Shown: positions 1 through 13,005, counted from the stretch's first letter. The stretch: 64,000 nt of DNA from Tridacna crocea (GCA_943736015.1 OX031073.1:29787210-29851209); one strand, 5' to 3'. Program-made: numbers and translations. Notes: generated by a model from the letters alone, not told the origin.

Positions 1-270
1 CAGTTTTCCTTTTGAGTGCCTCGAAAACATCACTACACTTGCAACAAAAATATCCAAAATGGCGGCGTCGATCGATTACCCAACTACACGTTTATGCACC
101 AAACTGCACGTTTTTGTGACATCAGTTTCCAGTGACATCAGTTTTCATTGAATTGGGGCACTCAGATGGGAATTTCTATTTCGTCAGCATACTCGATTAG
201 TGAGATTATAAAACAGGAAAATTTCGCTTAGCGCGCTTTGAAAGGGTAAAACTTTGCAGTTTAATAAATT

Positions 271-385
271 CGTTGTACGTGCAGGTGGCAGGGGACTTGG
301 AAAATTGTCCGACTCGGGGCGACTTGAGTCACCACATCCGTGAACAAGTTTCCAAATCCCCTGCCACCTGACCGTACAACTAATA
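271..385. repeat. Inverted repeat around GGTGGCAGGGGA
   Basis: Arms GGTGGCAGGGGACTTGGAAA (283-302) and TTTCCAAATCCCCTGCCACC (349-368), extended by GTTGTACG/CGTACAAC, with a loop of about 47 bases. No other copy was noticed. Confidence 0.7.
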
Positions 386-700
386 AAGGTTTTATGGTGG
401 TAATAGCTTTTTTAAACGGAAGTATGTCAGTATATCTTGCTGAGGTTAGGATATACTAGTAATACAAATTGACAGCTATCGGGGTGTGTGTCACCTGTTA
501 ATGTATTGTCAGCATGTTCCAGGAAAAAAAAAAAACATTTCTTGGGTACTTCTTGTTGCTTTTCTGTGATTTTGTGTCAGCTGTAAGCTGCACACGTGAC
601 AACTTGGCCGATTCTGTAAGTAAATCTTACCTCGTCCGTATTAAGGAGGTTTCCATTTTGATCGGTTTATCATTATTTTTAGTCACATGATCTAAACATG

Positions 701-864
701 GTGTCGACCTGGGCCGGAGTAAATCTCTGATTTCTCTTGTTATCGGATGGTTTTCGGCTACTGGGGTTTTGTAAATGAAACTTAAAAGGCTTTGGGATTA
801 TAAGGATGATGTTTTTGTATTTTTATAAACTTTTCGTCCCTAAATCTAAAGGGCCACCTTTAAA
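701..864 (+). mobile_element. Family G fragment (right third)
   Basis: Matches the right end of the full copies from GTCGACCTGGGCCGGAGTAA to GGGCCACCTTTAA; the left two thirds are missing. Confidence 0.7.
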
Positions 865-1130
865 TCTCCTCTTGCCAGAGCGACTCCCATGTACTTTTAT
901 CTACGATAGAGAAAAAAATAAACGATTTAATTTTATGAGAGAATTGAATCTTTTGTACTTGATCGAGAAAGAGGCTATTAAAGGCGTAAATTGGGCTACG
1001 TTTAGTCCTTAATGGACTTTTCGATAGAAGATCATGAATACTTTGTACGAGCACTAAACTCGATAAAATGATTACGGGAATTTAAGCCATGGCGAGCGAT
1101 ATAGGATAATTGACAGGCACGTGACAGTTA

Positions 1131-1355
1131 TAAACCCTTTACAGCACAATCCCGAACGACACTGAGGAAAAGGCCTTCTGAAAATATTGTGGAAAAAGGA
1201 GAAAATGCTGGTAAACAGCATTTTCTCCCTTTTCCACAATATTTTTCAACCCATCCCAAAACTATTTTCGATTTTTTGGCTTATATTTATTTCATCGTTA
1301 GCAAAATCTTTAAATTTTCAGTCCAAAAAAATTCTGCGTTCGGTAAAGAGTTGAA
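1131..1355. mobile_element. Family A MITE
   Basis: AAACCCTTTACAGCACAATCC at the left, a hairpin around GCTGGTAAACAGC, and CGGTAAAGAGTTGAA at the right. Confidence 0.7.
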
Positions 1356-1489
1356 AGGAATCCCAGTCTACTATTACATTAGGTTGCCTTTTCCGACGTA
1401 AAATTACACCAAGTCACGTTCACAGCTTAAAGATGTCTTGTTTTGACTCTTTCAGAGTCAATAAATATAACGCGATCTCAAACGATGAA

Positions 1490-1840
1490 TTATGATTGGT
1501 TGGTTGGTTAGGTGGTTGGTTGGGTGGTTGGGTGATTGGTTGGCTTGGTGATTGATACGTTGTGTGGTTAGGTGATTGGGTGGTTTATTGGATGGATGGC
1601 TGACTGGCTGGCTGGATGAATGGATGGATGTATGTATGTATGCATGCATGGATGAATGGATACGTCGGTTGAGTTGCTGAGAATAAATGGATTGGTGGGT
1701 GAATGGATGGATTGATGGATGGATGCCAACATGGATGGATGGATGGATGCGTGCATGGATGAATGGATGGATGGATGGATGCGTGCATGGATGGATGGAT
1801 GGATGGTTGGATGCGTGTATGGATGAATGGATGGAAAAAG
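1490..1840. repeat. GGTT then GGAT tetranucleotide satellite
   Basis: Imperfect (GGTT)n from about 1497 to 1555 grades into (GGAT)n with ATGCGTGCATGG interruptions. The long SIHPSIHP-type reading frames over it are products of the repeat, not a gene. Confidence 0.9.
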
Positions 1841-3049
1841 CATTTACTGATATATCATTGTTACAAGTGACACGTATTTGAGAGGCGTTCTGGCAAAAGG
1901 AGGTGTCGTTGTCTGCGGCTGTCATATTCTTCAAAGATTCGACCTGTTTGCTATGATGCATCGCCGACCCCATATACTAGGGAAAAAAAAGGCTTATACC
2001 AACGCTTTTATCCAAGCCTGTAGGGACTGTTTTAATAAATGGCCAGCGCATAGGTTACATACTAGCTGATCATGTAGCTGAATGAATCGCCCTAAGTAGA
2101 GTTTTATTGAGAAAACGTTTATTTGATTAGTAAGTTTTACCACGCTTTCGTTGCACTGTATTTATAGAGCCAAATTTAAGTGTCATGTTAGAATAAATAT
2201 TTTTCTCAATGTGGCACCGCATGAGCGGTAGAACCATATTTTTTATTCGGTTTTTAAAAGTACCTATGGAGGCAGTCATATTGTTTACTCGGCTTCAAGT
2301 CATTTCGTTACAAGGTCATTTCGTACCTAGGCCATTTCGCACAATTTTTGGTCTTTCGGTATCAACCTACATGTATTCTCTATATATATTTTTGTCATTT
2401 TGTACTGACTTCGATCATTTCGAACCCACTTTTGTCATTTCATACACAGTGTTTAATACCAATTTGGTAATTTAGAATCTAGTTTTAATACTATTTTCTT
2501 CGGTTTTTTCTCGAATGACAACTCCTTTTGTGCATATTGCCAGTTGAAACTATGTTAAATTTCGCCGGAGAATGACTATGATTGTGTCCCAAGTTGCGTT
2601 CTAAGGATTGTTTAGGACTTCTCATTTCATTTCTCACCTAGTTATGTATAAATTCACTTTGTGTTAATTTGAAATGCTGTAATGTGCCTTATTTCAGATA
2701 TAATTGATTTGCGGCGCCACTGATGTTATGAATTAATATTTTCTTGTAGTCTAGCTTTTAGCAGCTTTTAAAGTCTAGTCTACACACATTTACTTACCAT
2801 TCACACTAACGGCATTTTGAAACGAATTAAACAAAATTTACAGAAATGCATCTCTCAAAACCATTATATGAAGCCATACTCTATTCGTAAGCCAGAAATA
2901 TATATATGCAAAAACATTAATTACCTCACCAAATATCGAATTTCTTCAAAAAATGATTTGTCAGCATTCAGTTTTAAGCGGCTTCTAACTTTTTACTCCA
3001 TGCACAATTAATGACTATTGAAGCCTTGCAAAGTCCATATCTAGATGTA

Positions 3050-3540
3050 TATGTCGTGGTCCAAACTGGATCTAGGCAGATCCGGAATCTGCCTAGACCA
3101 AACTAGAATTCAGTCTAGACCAAATAAGATTTCCAGTTTGGCTTAGCAGCTCCACAATCTGCATGGATCAAACTGGAATATTTTCTCGTTGAACATAGTG
3201 CGACTATATATAAACAATCTTACTAAACTTAAATCCCAAAATGAAAGATGAATTTCAAAAATTCAGAGTAAGAATAAATTTTGAATGTTTTGCGCTTTAG
3301 CAAAAAACATGTGGAAAACTGAGCAATTGTGGGAAAGAAAACAAATAAATTGCTTTCATTAAAAATATCTCTAGTTGTAAACATATGTGGTATAATATGA
3401 TTAAAAAAAAAAATAGAAACCATTCTAATTTGGTCTAGAAAAAAAAATGTAATTCTAATTTGGACTAGGCAGATTCCGGATCTGCCTGGGCAGATTCTGG
3501 ATCTGCCTAGATTCCAATCTGGCCTACGATATATGTACCA
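3050..3540. repeat. Family K: inverted CTAG-rich repeat
   Basis: Several copies of GGATCTGCCTAG/CTAGGCAGATCC and TTTGGTCTAGA lie at 3055-3215 and again at 3410-3530, with an AT-rich centre. Confidence 0.6.
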
Positions 3541-3546
3541 TTTCAG

Positions 3547-3747
3547 ACTGCATTGCCCTTTACCACACAATCCCGACTTTAACGACCCTTTGAAAGAAGC
3601 CTTTTGAGAACATTGTTGGAAAAGGAGAAAATGTTGGTTCCCTTTCTAAAACAAATTCCAATCCTTTAGTCACATTTGCTTTAGTCACGTCTGCAAATGC
3701 TTTCAATTTGGACCAGTCTAAAAATTTGTTGTTTGGTAAGAAATTAA
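3547..3747. mobile_element. Family A MITE, one hairpin arm lost
   Basis: CCCTTTACCACACAATCCCG at the left and TTTGTTGTTTGGTAAGAAATTAA at the right. Only the left arm GGAAAAGGAGAAAATG of the hairpin remains. Confidence 0.65.
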
Positions 3748-3825
3748 GGTACCTTTTTCCCAAAGCACAAATAATTTTATTTCTAACCTTTTCCTGCCAA
3801 TGACTGATATGAAAAAATTAAACCG

Positions 3826-4245
3826 ATTGTAACAAACAGACCGGTAATTGATCGAACCTTATTTTATCGAGTGAACATCATCGGTAATATTCTCACAAGG
3901 GGTTATGCCATTCATAAAAATTTTACTGTAACTGATATTAAACATTTAACCCGATTGTAAAAACCAGACCGGTGATCGTTCGAACGTTATTTTATCGAGT
4001 GAACATCATCGGTAATATTCTCACGAGGGGTTATGCCATCCATAAAAATTTTACCGAAATGAAGTGTTAAGTAACTGATATAAAACATTTAACCCGATTG
4101 TAACAACCAAACCGGTGATCATTATTATTCGTTAGAACCTTATTTTATCGAGTGAAGATCATCGATAATATTTTCACGAGTGGCTATGCCACTTATAGAA
4201 AATTTACCGGGTATGTTCACGAAATGAAGTTGTTGTTGTTTTTCT
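3826..4245 (+). repeat. Three tandem units related to family F
   Basis: Units of about 120-140 bp each contain ATTTTATCGAGTGAACATCA, GGTAATATTCTCACGAGGGG and AACCCGATTGTAACAACC. They begin near 3826, 3950 and 4085. Confidence 0.7.
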
Positions 4246-4254
4246 TCACGCTTC

Positions 4255-4346
4255 ATGATAGTCAGTTTTCTTCAAAAGCCTCGTAACTACAGTTTGTTTC
4301 TAGCTGTAGATACGAGGTTTTTGAAGTTAACCGACGTTATGATCCC
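4255..4346. repeat. Family J hairpin
   Basis: Arms TTCAAAAGCCTCGTAACTAC and GTAGATACGAGGTTTTTGAAG pair around a short loop; the tail reads TTAACCGACG. Confidence 0.7.
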
Positions 4347-4477
4347 TTTGTTGGAAATTTTATCAAAATCCAATACAAATGAGTCATGCTCTATGAAAAG
4401 GGGGCTTAATGCATCTTACTGATGCATTATACACATCAAGGTCAAGGGGGTACTTTGACCCCTGGCACCCAAAGACA

Positions 4478-4965
4478 TAGAGGATATTTGTTTTTTTCGG
4501 TGAAAGATCGAAATTTATTCCATCGAGTGGACACCATCGGTAATATTTTCACGAGTGGCGCAGCCACTCGTGAAAATATTACCGATGGTGTTCACGAGAT
4601 GAAATAAATTGCGATCTTTCACACACAAAAAAAACCCCAAATATTCTGTTAATTTCATGCTTTTAACCCTTTCTGGGAGGAGCTTTATCAAAATCAAGCA
4701 CAGTCCTTTTCCGTTATTCCCCGTGGCGTACCCCTCCCGCATAGCAACGCATTATATTATTACGTCAAGCGCGAGAAATGTAAGGTATATGACATCATAT
4801 TTCCTATCTGGTTGTTAGGCACGCGCAACTTATCTAGGCAACAAGAACATGAAAATCGATATTTTCACTGGTTGTAAAAGTGTAAGATCGAAAATTATTT
4901 TCCCTGCTATTTCTCGATATCCTACCGGAAAGCATGAAATAACTGAGTTCATGTCTGAAATCGGA
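4478..4965 (+). mobile_element. Family F element, about 0.45 kb
   Basis: Opens with TTCGGTGAAAGATCGAAATT, has a palindrome around ACGAGTGGCGCAGCCACTCG, then CGTGGCGTACCCCTCCCGCA and ends near CTCGATATCCTACCGGAAAG. The same order is seen inverted at 36206 and 45030. Confidence 0.72.
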
Positions 4966-6178
4966 CTGCTTCATTAAGTAAATTGTCGAATTCGCAACTT
5001 TCGGCTAAATATACTGGTTCCGTATACAATATGTAGACCTAGTGCTATATTTTTTTTTTGGTGTTTTACAAGAAATTTTAATGATTGGTATAAAAATCTG
5101 ATAATTTTCTAATAGGAATGGGAATTCTACAATAAATGCATCAAAATAATTCCTTGCCAGTGGCCAATGCGTGAAACTCCTGTGTCGCGAAATAAATGGA
5201 TCTAATTTCAATTTTTTTAAGCTTGGAAAAAAAAACGTATTCCCCTGCAAGGCATGTGACCGTTTGGATAAGACAGCATTTAAAAGTGGTCGGTAAAGAT
5301 CATCTCTAGATAAAAATGCAAGGTCTGTGCAATCTGATCTTGATCAGTGCAGACCGTAAAAGTTATCCGTCTCGCCTGGTATTTTCCACAAGAAAGGAAT
5401 TTGAAAAGTGTCGTTTCTTAGAAAAAAAACGCAGATTCCTTTTGCCCTGCAACTTGTTGCATTTTTTCTCTAATAAGGTCCAAAATTAGAAATCACTTCT
5501 TCAGGCATATTTATTTCCTCTTAAGAGCATTATTTAATCTTTGCAGGTTTTTTTACTATTCATTTTTTGATATTTTTTGTCTTTCATTTTTACATAACTA
5601 TGACCTTACCAATTGAACCATGGGTCCATTCAAGAATGAATGAATGAATGAATGAATAAACAAACGAACGATTGAATGTATAGACGGACAGACAGAAGAA
5701 AGAAAAAAACGAGCGAAGGAATGAACAAATAAATGAATAATAAACAAAAACGGACGGGTGCACGTGCGAACAATTTAGAGAACAAACGAACCAACGATTG
5801 ACAAGACCTACAAACTTTCGCTGAACAAACATACGAACTAAGGGCAGAAAGTACGAACAAACCTGCTTTTGGACCTTTGACAAATTACTGTACAAGTTTT
5901 CATAATAATAATAAAAAAAAACTGTTACACACTAAGAAAAAAGAGAGCCTTTGGTCCCAAAGCGCTCGCTGTAGTCAAGTGACTTAGGAAAGATAAAGCC
6001 AAAAAGATTATGGTCGTGACGATGTAAGTGATATACTTTTTGTCCGATACATCATCAAAACCAATATTCTGACCATGTTTCATAAAACGCAGGCTGAAAA
6101 TATGGCCTCTAGACTGCACAATTTTTTTTTCTAAGATTAAGCCCAATAGCCTTCAATTTTAACCCTGCCTGACCAAAT

Positions 6179-6406
6179 TTAATCTTTTACCAAGCAATCC
6201 CTGGTTTTTACGACCTGGAGATAGAAGCCTTTTGAAAACATTGTGGGAAAAGTTGAAAATGCTGGTAACCAGCATTTTCTCCTTTTCCCTCATGTTTTCT
6301 GCCCTGCTGGAAACAAGATTCAATTTTTGAGTTACAGTTATTTTGTTGTTTGCAAGTGCTTTCAATTCGGACCAGTCCAACATTTTGTCGTTTAGTAAAG
6401 GGTTAA
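6179..6406. mobile_element. Family A MITE, full length
   Basis: TTAATCTTTTACCAAGC to GTTTAGTAAAGGGTTAA; hairpin arms GAAAATGCTGGTAACCAGC and onward. Confidence 0.8.
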
Positions 6407-7039
6407 AGCGCAGTCTCTCCTTTTTCAACAATTATTAACAACTGCTTTGGCCTTCAAAATAGCTGCGTTTGCATAGTTTTAATCTAAATAGGTAACTGAA
6501 CAAAATACTTGTGGTCAATATTTAAAGAGACAAAAACTGACAAATGTAAGCAAAGCGAGTGTTAAAGAGCATTTAAATGTTAATTATACCCTGTAAAAGT
6601 ACGAAAATTATTGTAAAGATGACAGAATATTCTTGAGAGGTCGGTGCAAGTGTTAATCCTTGGCAGAGAAATTAATTTCAAAACTAGGTTAAAAGTTGCA
6701 AGGTCACTCTATCTCTTGTTTACATTTTGTTTTATTCAGAAATTCATTTTCCTGCCAGCGACTGACATTTGGACCGACCTTTTGTGATAAAAAAATTAAA
6801 ATGGTTTGCTTTTGTTTTTTTAACAATAATAATAATAATATTGAAAAAAAAAATGAAATCAAATAAAATTAAAATGTATTATTTTCTCAAAAAATATTTC
6901 ACCTAAAGACATAAAAAGTGCATACTATTTTTGAGATATTTCGAAATAATTAGTTTGTCTCTTGTCATTTTAAGCCTTAGATTGCTACGCGTATCTTTTG
7001 CTGTTTTAGAAAGTAAAAAAAAAAAAAAACAAAGTCGGA

Positions 7040-7140
7040 AAGTGCCATTCTATCTGTTGCGAACAGTATAGATCGAGATCAGACAGCACAGAACATGCAG
7101 TCTGATCTTCGATCTAAACTGCCCACTGTTCAATTAAGCC
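7040..7140. repeat. Family D hairpin
   Basis: AGATCGAGATCAGACAGCAC and ATGCAGTCTGATCTTCGATC pair. Other D copies are listed separately. Confidence 0.65.
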
Positions 7141-7245
7141 AAGGTTATAACAAATGGGCAAAGTTTTTGTAATTTACATTTTTTTCTTTGTCTAAAAGTA
7201 AATATAACATAACATAAAGTGAATAAAACTCTTAGTCATAGTTCA

Positions 7246-7248
<3 letters not shown>

Positions 7249-7289
<41 letters not shown>
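7249..7289. repeat. (TC)n microsatellite
   Basis: About 20 uninterrupted TC units. Confidence 0.95.
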
Positions 7290-7291
<2 letters not shown>

Positions 7292-7638
7292 TTTTTATCT
7301 TATTTTTTTTTCCTCATTTTCTCTTCTTTTCAGTTAAAAAAATAGCAATTTATATAAATATTGTATACTGATACAACATATTATTTTCAAATGAACTGTA
7401 TTAAAAAAAAGAACAACTATAATAATATACCAATGTTTTTGAATGTTGTATTGCAGTATGCACTATAAATGTTTTTTGTGGAAAATGATAAAAAATAAAT
7501 GAAAAAAGAATGTCCACTGTTTTATAAAATATTGGCATAAAAACACCTTTTAGATTGCAAGTTTTTAGACTATTTTCCTGGGAGAGAAAGCTCTCCATGT
7601 TTTTTTTTTATAGTTTTTAAGGGCAAATAGAGGAGCTT

Positions 7639-7830
7639 TAAATCTTAACAAACGACAAAATTTTAGATTGGTCCAAGTTGAAAGTATTTGCAGTCGACAA
7701 AATGAATGTTACTTAAGAATTGAAATTTGTTTTAGGAAGGTTACCAGCATTTTATGCTTTTCCCACAACGTTTTTCAAAGGCTTCTTTCACAGGGATGTT
7801 AAAAGTCCGGATTTAGTGGTAAAGGGTTAA
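7639..7830. mobile_element. Family A MITE, reverse orientation
   Basis: AACAAACGACAAAATTTTAG to GTGGTAAAGGGTTAA; the central hairpin has lost most of its left arm. Confidence 0.7.
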
Positions 7831-8024
7831 CTCTTGATCCTGCTAAAAGAAGTGAATCTTTGAAGCCGAAAGTTAAACCCAAATTTTTGCTGTTTTAAAG
7901 ACATTTTTAGTGGAAAACTATCTTCTAAACGGGCTAGGTAGAGCCAAGCTCAGTCTTCACCTTCTGTGCAGTCTTATCTTGAATTACATTGTCCGCAAAA
8001 AGTAGTTGAGTCGCTCCCAAGGGT

Positions 8025-8255
8025 CCAAAAACTCTTTACTAGAAGACAAATATTTTAGACTTGTCCTAACTGAAAGCATTTGCAGACGACAAATCAAAGT
8101 CTGTTGTAATAAGGTTATTTGGCTTTTTAAAAGGTAACAAATTGTGGAAATAGTAGAACTACTTTTTATCTGAATTTACTTCCTTTTCCACAGTATTTTT
8201 AAATGTATTTTGCAATCAGGGTACTTAAAACTAGGGACAAATTGGTAAACGGTTA
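8025..8255. mobile_element. Family A MITE, diverged
   Basis: CTCTTTACTAGAAGACAAATATTTTAGACTTG at the left and ATTGGTAAACGGTTAAAA at the right; the hairpin is badly worn. Confidence 0.55.
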
Positions 8256-8854
8256 AAATATGAGTGGATGTCTCAATAATATGCAGGCGCTCTAGATTTC
8301 TATTTCTGCAGATATTTCTGTTTTGAAACTGAATAAATTGATATTTTATAACGCTAGCACCCGTTTCATAGGTCACTTCCCATAGTATTGAAACAATACC
8401 ACTGCGACAGCTCGCGAATTCTAATTGAATTGCGAATACAGTAATTACCTCCCTTGAACAATGTAAATGAGATAAGCTTTAGAAAAGTGTTCGATTAATT
8501 GTGTAGATATATAAACTGAGGCTGTTTCTGGTCGCATTTTATTGGAATGTTAGAAACTTGAGTCTGTTTGGCTGTCTTAGGTTTCACAGTTGATGAAGGA
8601 AAGCGAAACTGCAGGAAAGAATGAATACGTGATTAGGCCCCAGAAATATATCTTAAGTAGAGTTGAAAATAGTCTTAAACGCCACACAAACAAAAACAGA
8701 CTAGGAAAGGCTGGCAATATCAGCAGGCCTTTTCTAGCATAGAACTATACTCAGTGAACCCATTAGAAAACCATCTAACTGCTCGTTTGGGCGGGAAAAG
8801 TTTTCTCTGTCAGACAGAATAAATCCTTAGGCTGATAAGCGCGACTCAAGGACC

Positions 8855-8925
8855 TTTTGCGGACAGTGTAGATCAAGATCAGACTGCACAGAACGTTTAC
8901 ACTGTCCGATAAGGAGATACGTTAA
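8855..8925. repeat. Family D hairpin
   Basis: GATCAAGATCAGACTGCACA with a shortened right arm ending CACTGTCCGATAAGGAG. Confidence 0.6.
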
Positions 8926-9005
8926 ACCCAAAGTAACTTTGGATTAGCGTCATTCACGTTTTTACCATCGGCTTAAACGTTTGATTCAATTTACGTAGCA
9001 GGTTA

Positions 9006-9213
9006 AAGCTTAGCTTTGCAAAACGACAAACATTTTAGATTTCTTCAATTCAAAGTGATTGCAGCGACAATTCATTACACGCATTTTCTCCTTTTCCCAC
9101 GACGTTTTCTACTCTACCAGAGTGGAGTTGCAACTTTTGAGTCACGTTTATTATGTCGTCTGCAAATGCTTTCATTATGGTCTAGTCTAATATTTAATCG
9201 TTTGGTAAACAGT
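9006..9213. mobile_element. Family A MITE, left arm of hairpin lost
   Basis: CAAAACGACAAACATTTTAG at the left, ATTTTCTCCTTTTCCCACGA in the middle, TCGTTTGGTAAACAGTTAAA at the right. Confidence 0.65.
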
Positions 9214-9879
9214 TAAAAAATGAGAATAGTCTCATAGAGGCAAAAATATTGTGGAAGAAGAGAAAATGTTGGTTTTCAGTATTTTCTTCCTTTTCCAAAT
9301 TGTTTATTGAAGAGGCTTATCTTACTACTTATGGTAGTGAACTCTGCTAAATCTTTGTCAACATTTCATACAAATTTACTTAACATATGGCATGAGTATC
9401 TGCAAGAATCAAAACACCGTAGGAAAGGTAAAATACCCGCTGGTTACCGGCAACATTTTCTTTTTTCACACAATGTTTCTTAAAAAAAGATTTTTTTTCA
9501 AGGATAGTTAGCACACGATATTATGTAGTAAAAGACAAAACCATTTTGCGAGAGCATTTTCGCGACGATTTTTGCCAAGAAGCGAATTTTCACCTATAGA
9601 TACTTGAATAGTATTTGTGTTTATGCATTATGTTTCTTTTTTTCCTTTAAAAACATTTTATTTATATTGGTTATCGCAACTTATCTGTAGCTAAATGTTT
9701 GTAGAAATGTCTTTTACGATTGTTTTTCCTGACTACAGCTACTGCTTGAAATATCCCATAAATAGACATTTGCGGGCGGACACAGATATGGAGATGGACA
9801 ACAGAAAGCAGAGAAAATTCAGGGATTGTCTCAACACATTCATTTGCGACACGTCACGCATAAAGGAACCATCTAAGAA

Positions 9880-9950
9880 CTGCAAAAAATATCGACCCTG
9901 GTCAGACTACACTGACTGCACAGTCTGACCAGGGTCAACACTTAACACTT
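9880..9950. repeat. Family E hairpin
   Basis: CGACCCTGGTCAGACTACAC and CAGTCTGACCAGGGTCAACA form a near-perfect stem. Confidence 0.7.
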
Positions 9951-10229
9951 TTGGAAGTTGTTCTATGTTAAAAGACCATTCAACCTTACATATTTACCCG
10001 GATCAAACTGAACTGGCTTCAATCTGCTCATCATTTGTTTGATTTACGGATTCAATGATGGACTCTTTTTGCGTGGCGGGTCACATGTATCAAAATCATT
10101 ATGCGTGACGGGTCACATGTATCAAAATGATCGTTAAGGCCGTATTATAATTTTTTATTGAATTTTTTTATAGTAATCATTTGTAGCTCGATTGTTTATG
10201 AAGAAAACGTCGAGGTATTGTCATGGCCC

Positions 10230-10450
10230 TGGTGTCGTCAGCGCCGCGGTCTGTGGTGTCATTGGGTAAAAACTTCGACATTATAAAATACTGACATTTC
10301 ATAATATCTCTTGTCATGACGGAAGATAGTCACCTGAAGCTTGGACTGTTCACTGTCACATGGGGAACCGATACCTCGGGTGATAGGAGCCATCAAATTA
10401 GATATAGATACGAAATTGGCCGAGTTGTGACGAGTGGGCCTACATGTACA
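10230..10450 (-). repeat. Family M copy
   Basis: The minus strand carries CTCGTCACAACTCGGCCAAT, shared with 53860-54015 and 60170-60300. Here the CACGTGAT part is less clear. Confidence 0.45.
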
Positions 10451-10874
10451 GAGGTAAAATCGATACCCGAAGTAAAACTTTTTTTTATTGAATTTTAGCA
10501 GGTCTACATATTTTCAACTCGTTCCATCCATTGCACCGACAACCATCCCAATTTTATTTTAGTTTCCCTGTCGGGTCGACCATTATTCAATCACATACAA
10601 ACCTAAATAACGTTGGAAAGTGTCGTAAAGACCAGACATCAATGCATCTATCATATTTGTCTCTGTTGAGATACTAACGTAAAACAACACAGTTAAAGAA
10701 ACTAAGTGGAAAATGATGCCAACCATATGAACAACAGAAGCACTATGTTTCTGTAGAGCAACAATGTTGCAATGTTGTGTGGAAAATGAGGAGGCCAAAA
10801 ACAATGAGGGAACTAGTCTTACGAACAAAGTCCGTAACAAAGAAACAAATAGATAAATGCAGGGCAGAAATAAT

Positions 10875-11021
10875 GGATCGGGCGGGATTCAAACTCCAGA
10901 ACTCCAGAGGCCAATACCTTAACCACTGAGCCAAAGCGATATCTTCCTGACGCAGTAGTCAGGTATTGTATTTAAATCTGGACGAAGCCATGCAGGAAGG
11001 AGTGGTCTCCCGTGACACTAA
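10875..11021 (-). repeat. tRNA-derived SINE copy
   Basis: The minus strand has a tRNA-like head (box A-like GGCTCAGTGGTTAAGG, box B-like GTTTGAATCCCGCC). The adjoining body GACGAAGCCATGCAGGAAGG...GTGGTCTCCCGTGACACT recurs at 23326-23433. Confidence 0.65.
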
Positions 11022-11479
11022 GTAGCAGTTCTGAAAATGTTGATGCTTATTTAAAAGTTTGATCATCGAGTTCCATCAGAAGCACTGAATAAAAAAATGA
11101 GTTAAGGATTACGATCCCTTAAGGCAATTCAGCCAATCTCGGCAACTTCCGTCTTTTAATATGAGAGTTGGGGACTATAGACCTTAAACCATGATGTCTT
11201 TTTCTTTGGCCTATATACATAATGGTATAGTTACTTTGAGAAAACCCCTTATTGAAACCTGTATTCAGTTGTCCATCTCCATATCCATGTCCATTCATAA
11301 ATGTCTAATAGTAGGAACCCATAAATAAACTAGTACGGAATTCTGATACCAATCAGTGCACTTGGGTTTCTTTTTTGCCCTTAGCGAACTTATAAAGGTT
11401 ACGTCACAGACTATCATATATATCTTGGCTTTACACTATACACGGCTGCTTACGATCCTGAAGACGAAATCTGTTCAAA

Positions 11480-11575
11480 TCATTTTGGGAAAAGGAGAAA
11501 ATGCTGGTAGCCATCATTTTCTCATTTTCCCACAATGCTTTCTACCCTTTCGAAAGACGAATTTCAGTATATGAA
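11480..11575. mobile_element. Family A fragment with intact hairpin
   Basis: TTTTGGGAAAAGGAGAAAAT and its arm ATTTTCTCATTTTCCCACAA around GCTGGTAGCCATC; the outer ends are missing. Confidence 0.65.
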
Positions 11576-11689
11576 CCACATGTTTGAGAGATATTTTATA
11601 CCGTCTATGGGTAAAAAATTATTCTATCGAAGGACACAAAAAATTACAAAAAAAACGTCTGCCAAAGTTAATGAATTTTGACGTAATAT

Positions 11690-11965
11690 GCAAATAGGAT
11701 TGAGATGCGTTCTGACAAAAGGGGACTTAATGTATCTACGTGACAGATAATACAAAAAAAAAGTTATCGTATCGTTTTGGATCTTTGCATGTTGATTATG
11801 TCAAACAACTGACTGAGTATGAAGGTAAACTGGTCATTTGACATGTAGAATATTGACCGGAATATCGGCTCATGTCAGTCTGCGCGGACTGCACAGGCTG
11901 ACCTGGGGCGATATTTTTTATCGGATGCATTAAGCCTCCCTTTTCACAGAGCATGGCTGAAGTAA
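11690..11965. mobile_element. Family C element
   Basis: GGGGACTTAATGTATCTACG, a worn CGGACTGCACAGGCTGACCT stem and GGATGCATTAAGCCTCCCTT at the other end. Confidence 0.55.
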
Positions 11966-12077
11966 TTCGGTTATGTCATCGACACTGCCCCGGCTTTCGA
12001 GAAAATTTCTCTTGAAATTAGCTTTGACAATTTCTATCTTTCATAAGAGCCCAAACGTTCTATATGAGCCGCTCTCT

Positions 12078-12210
12078 GTGAAAAAAAAGGGGCTTAAGGC
12101 ATCTTGAAAAAAGGATCGACCCATGTCAGCCTGCGCAGACTGCGCAGGCTGACATGGGTCGAAACGTTTTTGCCAACTGTCAATTTTCTGCATGTCAAAG
12201 GATGGTTCTA
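12078..12210. mobile_element. Family C element
   Basis: Perfect stem CGACCCATGTCAGCCTGCGC with GCGCAGGCTGACATGGGTCG; flank GGGGCTTAAGGCATCTTG. Confidence 0.7.
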
Positions 12211-12280
12211 TCTCACGATTTAGTTTAAGGGATCAATAATTATGTGATGACTCGCTTAGTGTAATAAATCACAGAGATGC

Positions 12281-12824
12281 TTTAAAGGTGGGTATTTAGA
12301 ATTTTCACATCACACCAAATTAAAAAATATACATGTCACTGAATTTATATGAAAAAATAATACAAATCATAGTAGTTAATAATCATAAAATTACAAAAAA
12401 AAGTTTTTTGGGTGGTATTCCCTTAAAAGGCTACGTAGCCTCTCAAGCTATTTTTAGATTTCCCGCCAAAATCAAAAAGGGATTGTGGGAATATTAAGTG
12501 ACTTGCATTTGACTAATGTCTATCAAATTCCATAACATAACAAACATGTAATTATTTTCCAAAATGTCTAGAATTTCGAATGCTATATTTGAAGCTTCGT
12601 CTGTTTATTTCCGGTATGTAAATGACCGAGTTGCTCATGTAAAAACAGACAGTGTTTCCCTTGTCGACCTGGGCTGTAGTAAATCTCTAATTTACTTAGT
12701 TGTCGGATGGTTTTCGACTACTGGGGTTTAATGAATGAAAATTAAAAGGCTTTGGGAGTATAAGGATGATTTTTTTTGTATTTTTGTAAAATGTTCGTCC
12801 CAACATCTGAAGGGTCACCTTTAA
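12281..12824 (+). mobile_element. Family G element, near full length
   Basis: Runs from TTTAAAGGTGGGTATTTAGA to ACCTTTAA. Inside are CCTTAAAAGGCTACGTAGCC, CCTGGGCTGTAGTAAATCTC and GGCTTTGGGAGTATAAGGAT. The 10-bp ends TTAAAGGTGG/CCACCTTTAA are inverted and bounded by TTAA, as in piggyBac-type insertions. Non-coding. Confidence 0.8.
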
Positions 12825-13005
12825 GACCGCTTTTGCCAGAGTATATCTCATATATAGATTACATCATTATATAGAGACAGTTATTATAGATGACATATTT
12901 CGATCCGAGACCAGATAATTTCGTAGTAATTTCTTTGTCAGACATTTGTCTTGACTACAGATGACAAATATCTTTTTTTTAAAACCCATTACCGCAAAAT
13001 GCCGA

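Noticed and set aside
57-160. Gene start at AAAATGGCGGCGTCG
   Set aside because: The frame stops after about 30 codons, there is no evident donor in a coding context, and no following exon was seen.
1458-1973. Long frames rich in SIHPSIHP on the minus strand
   Set aside because: They are direct translations of the GGAT/GGTT satellite, and several frames on both strands are open there at once.
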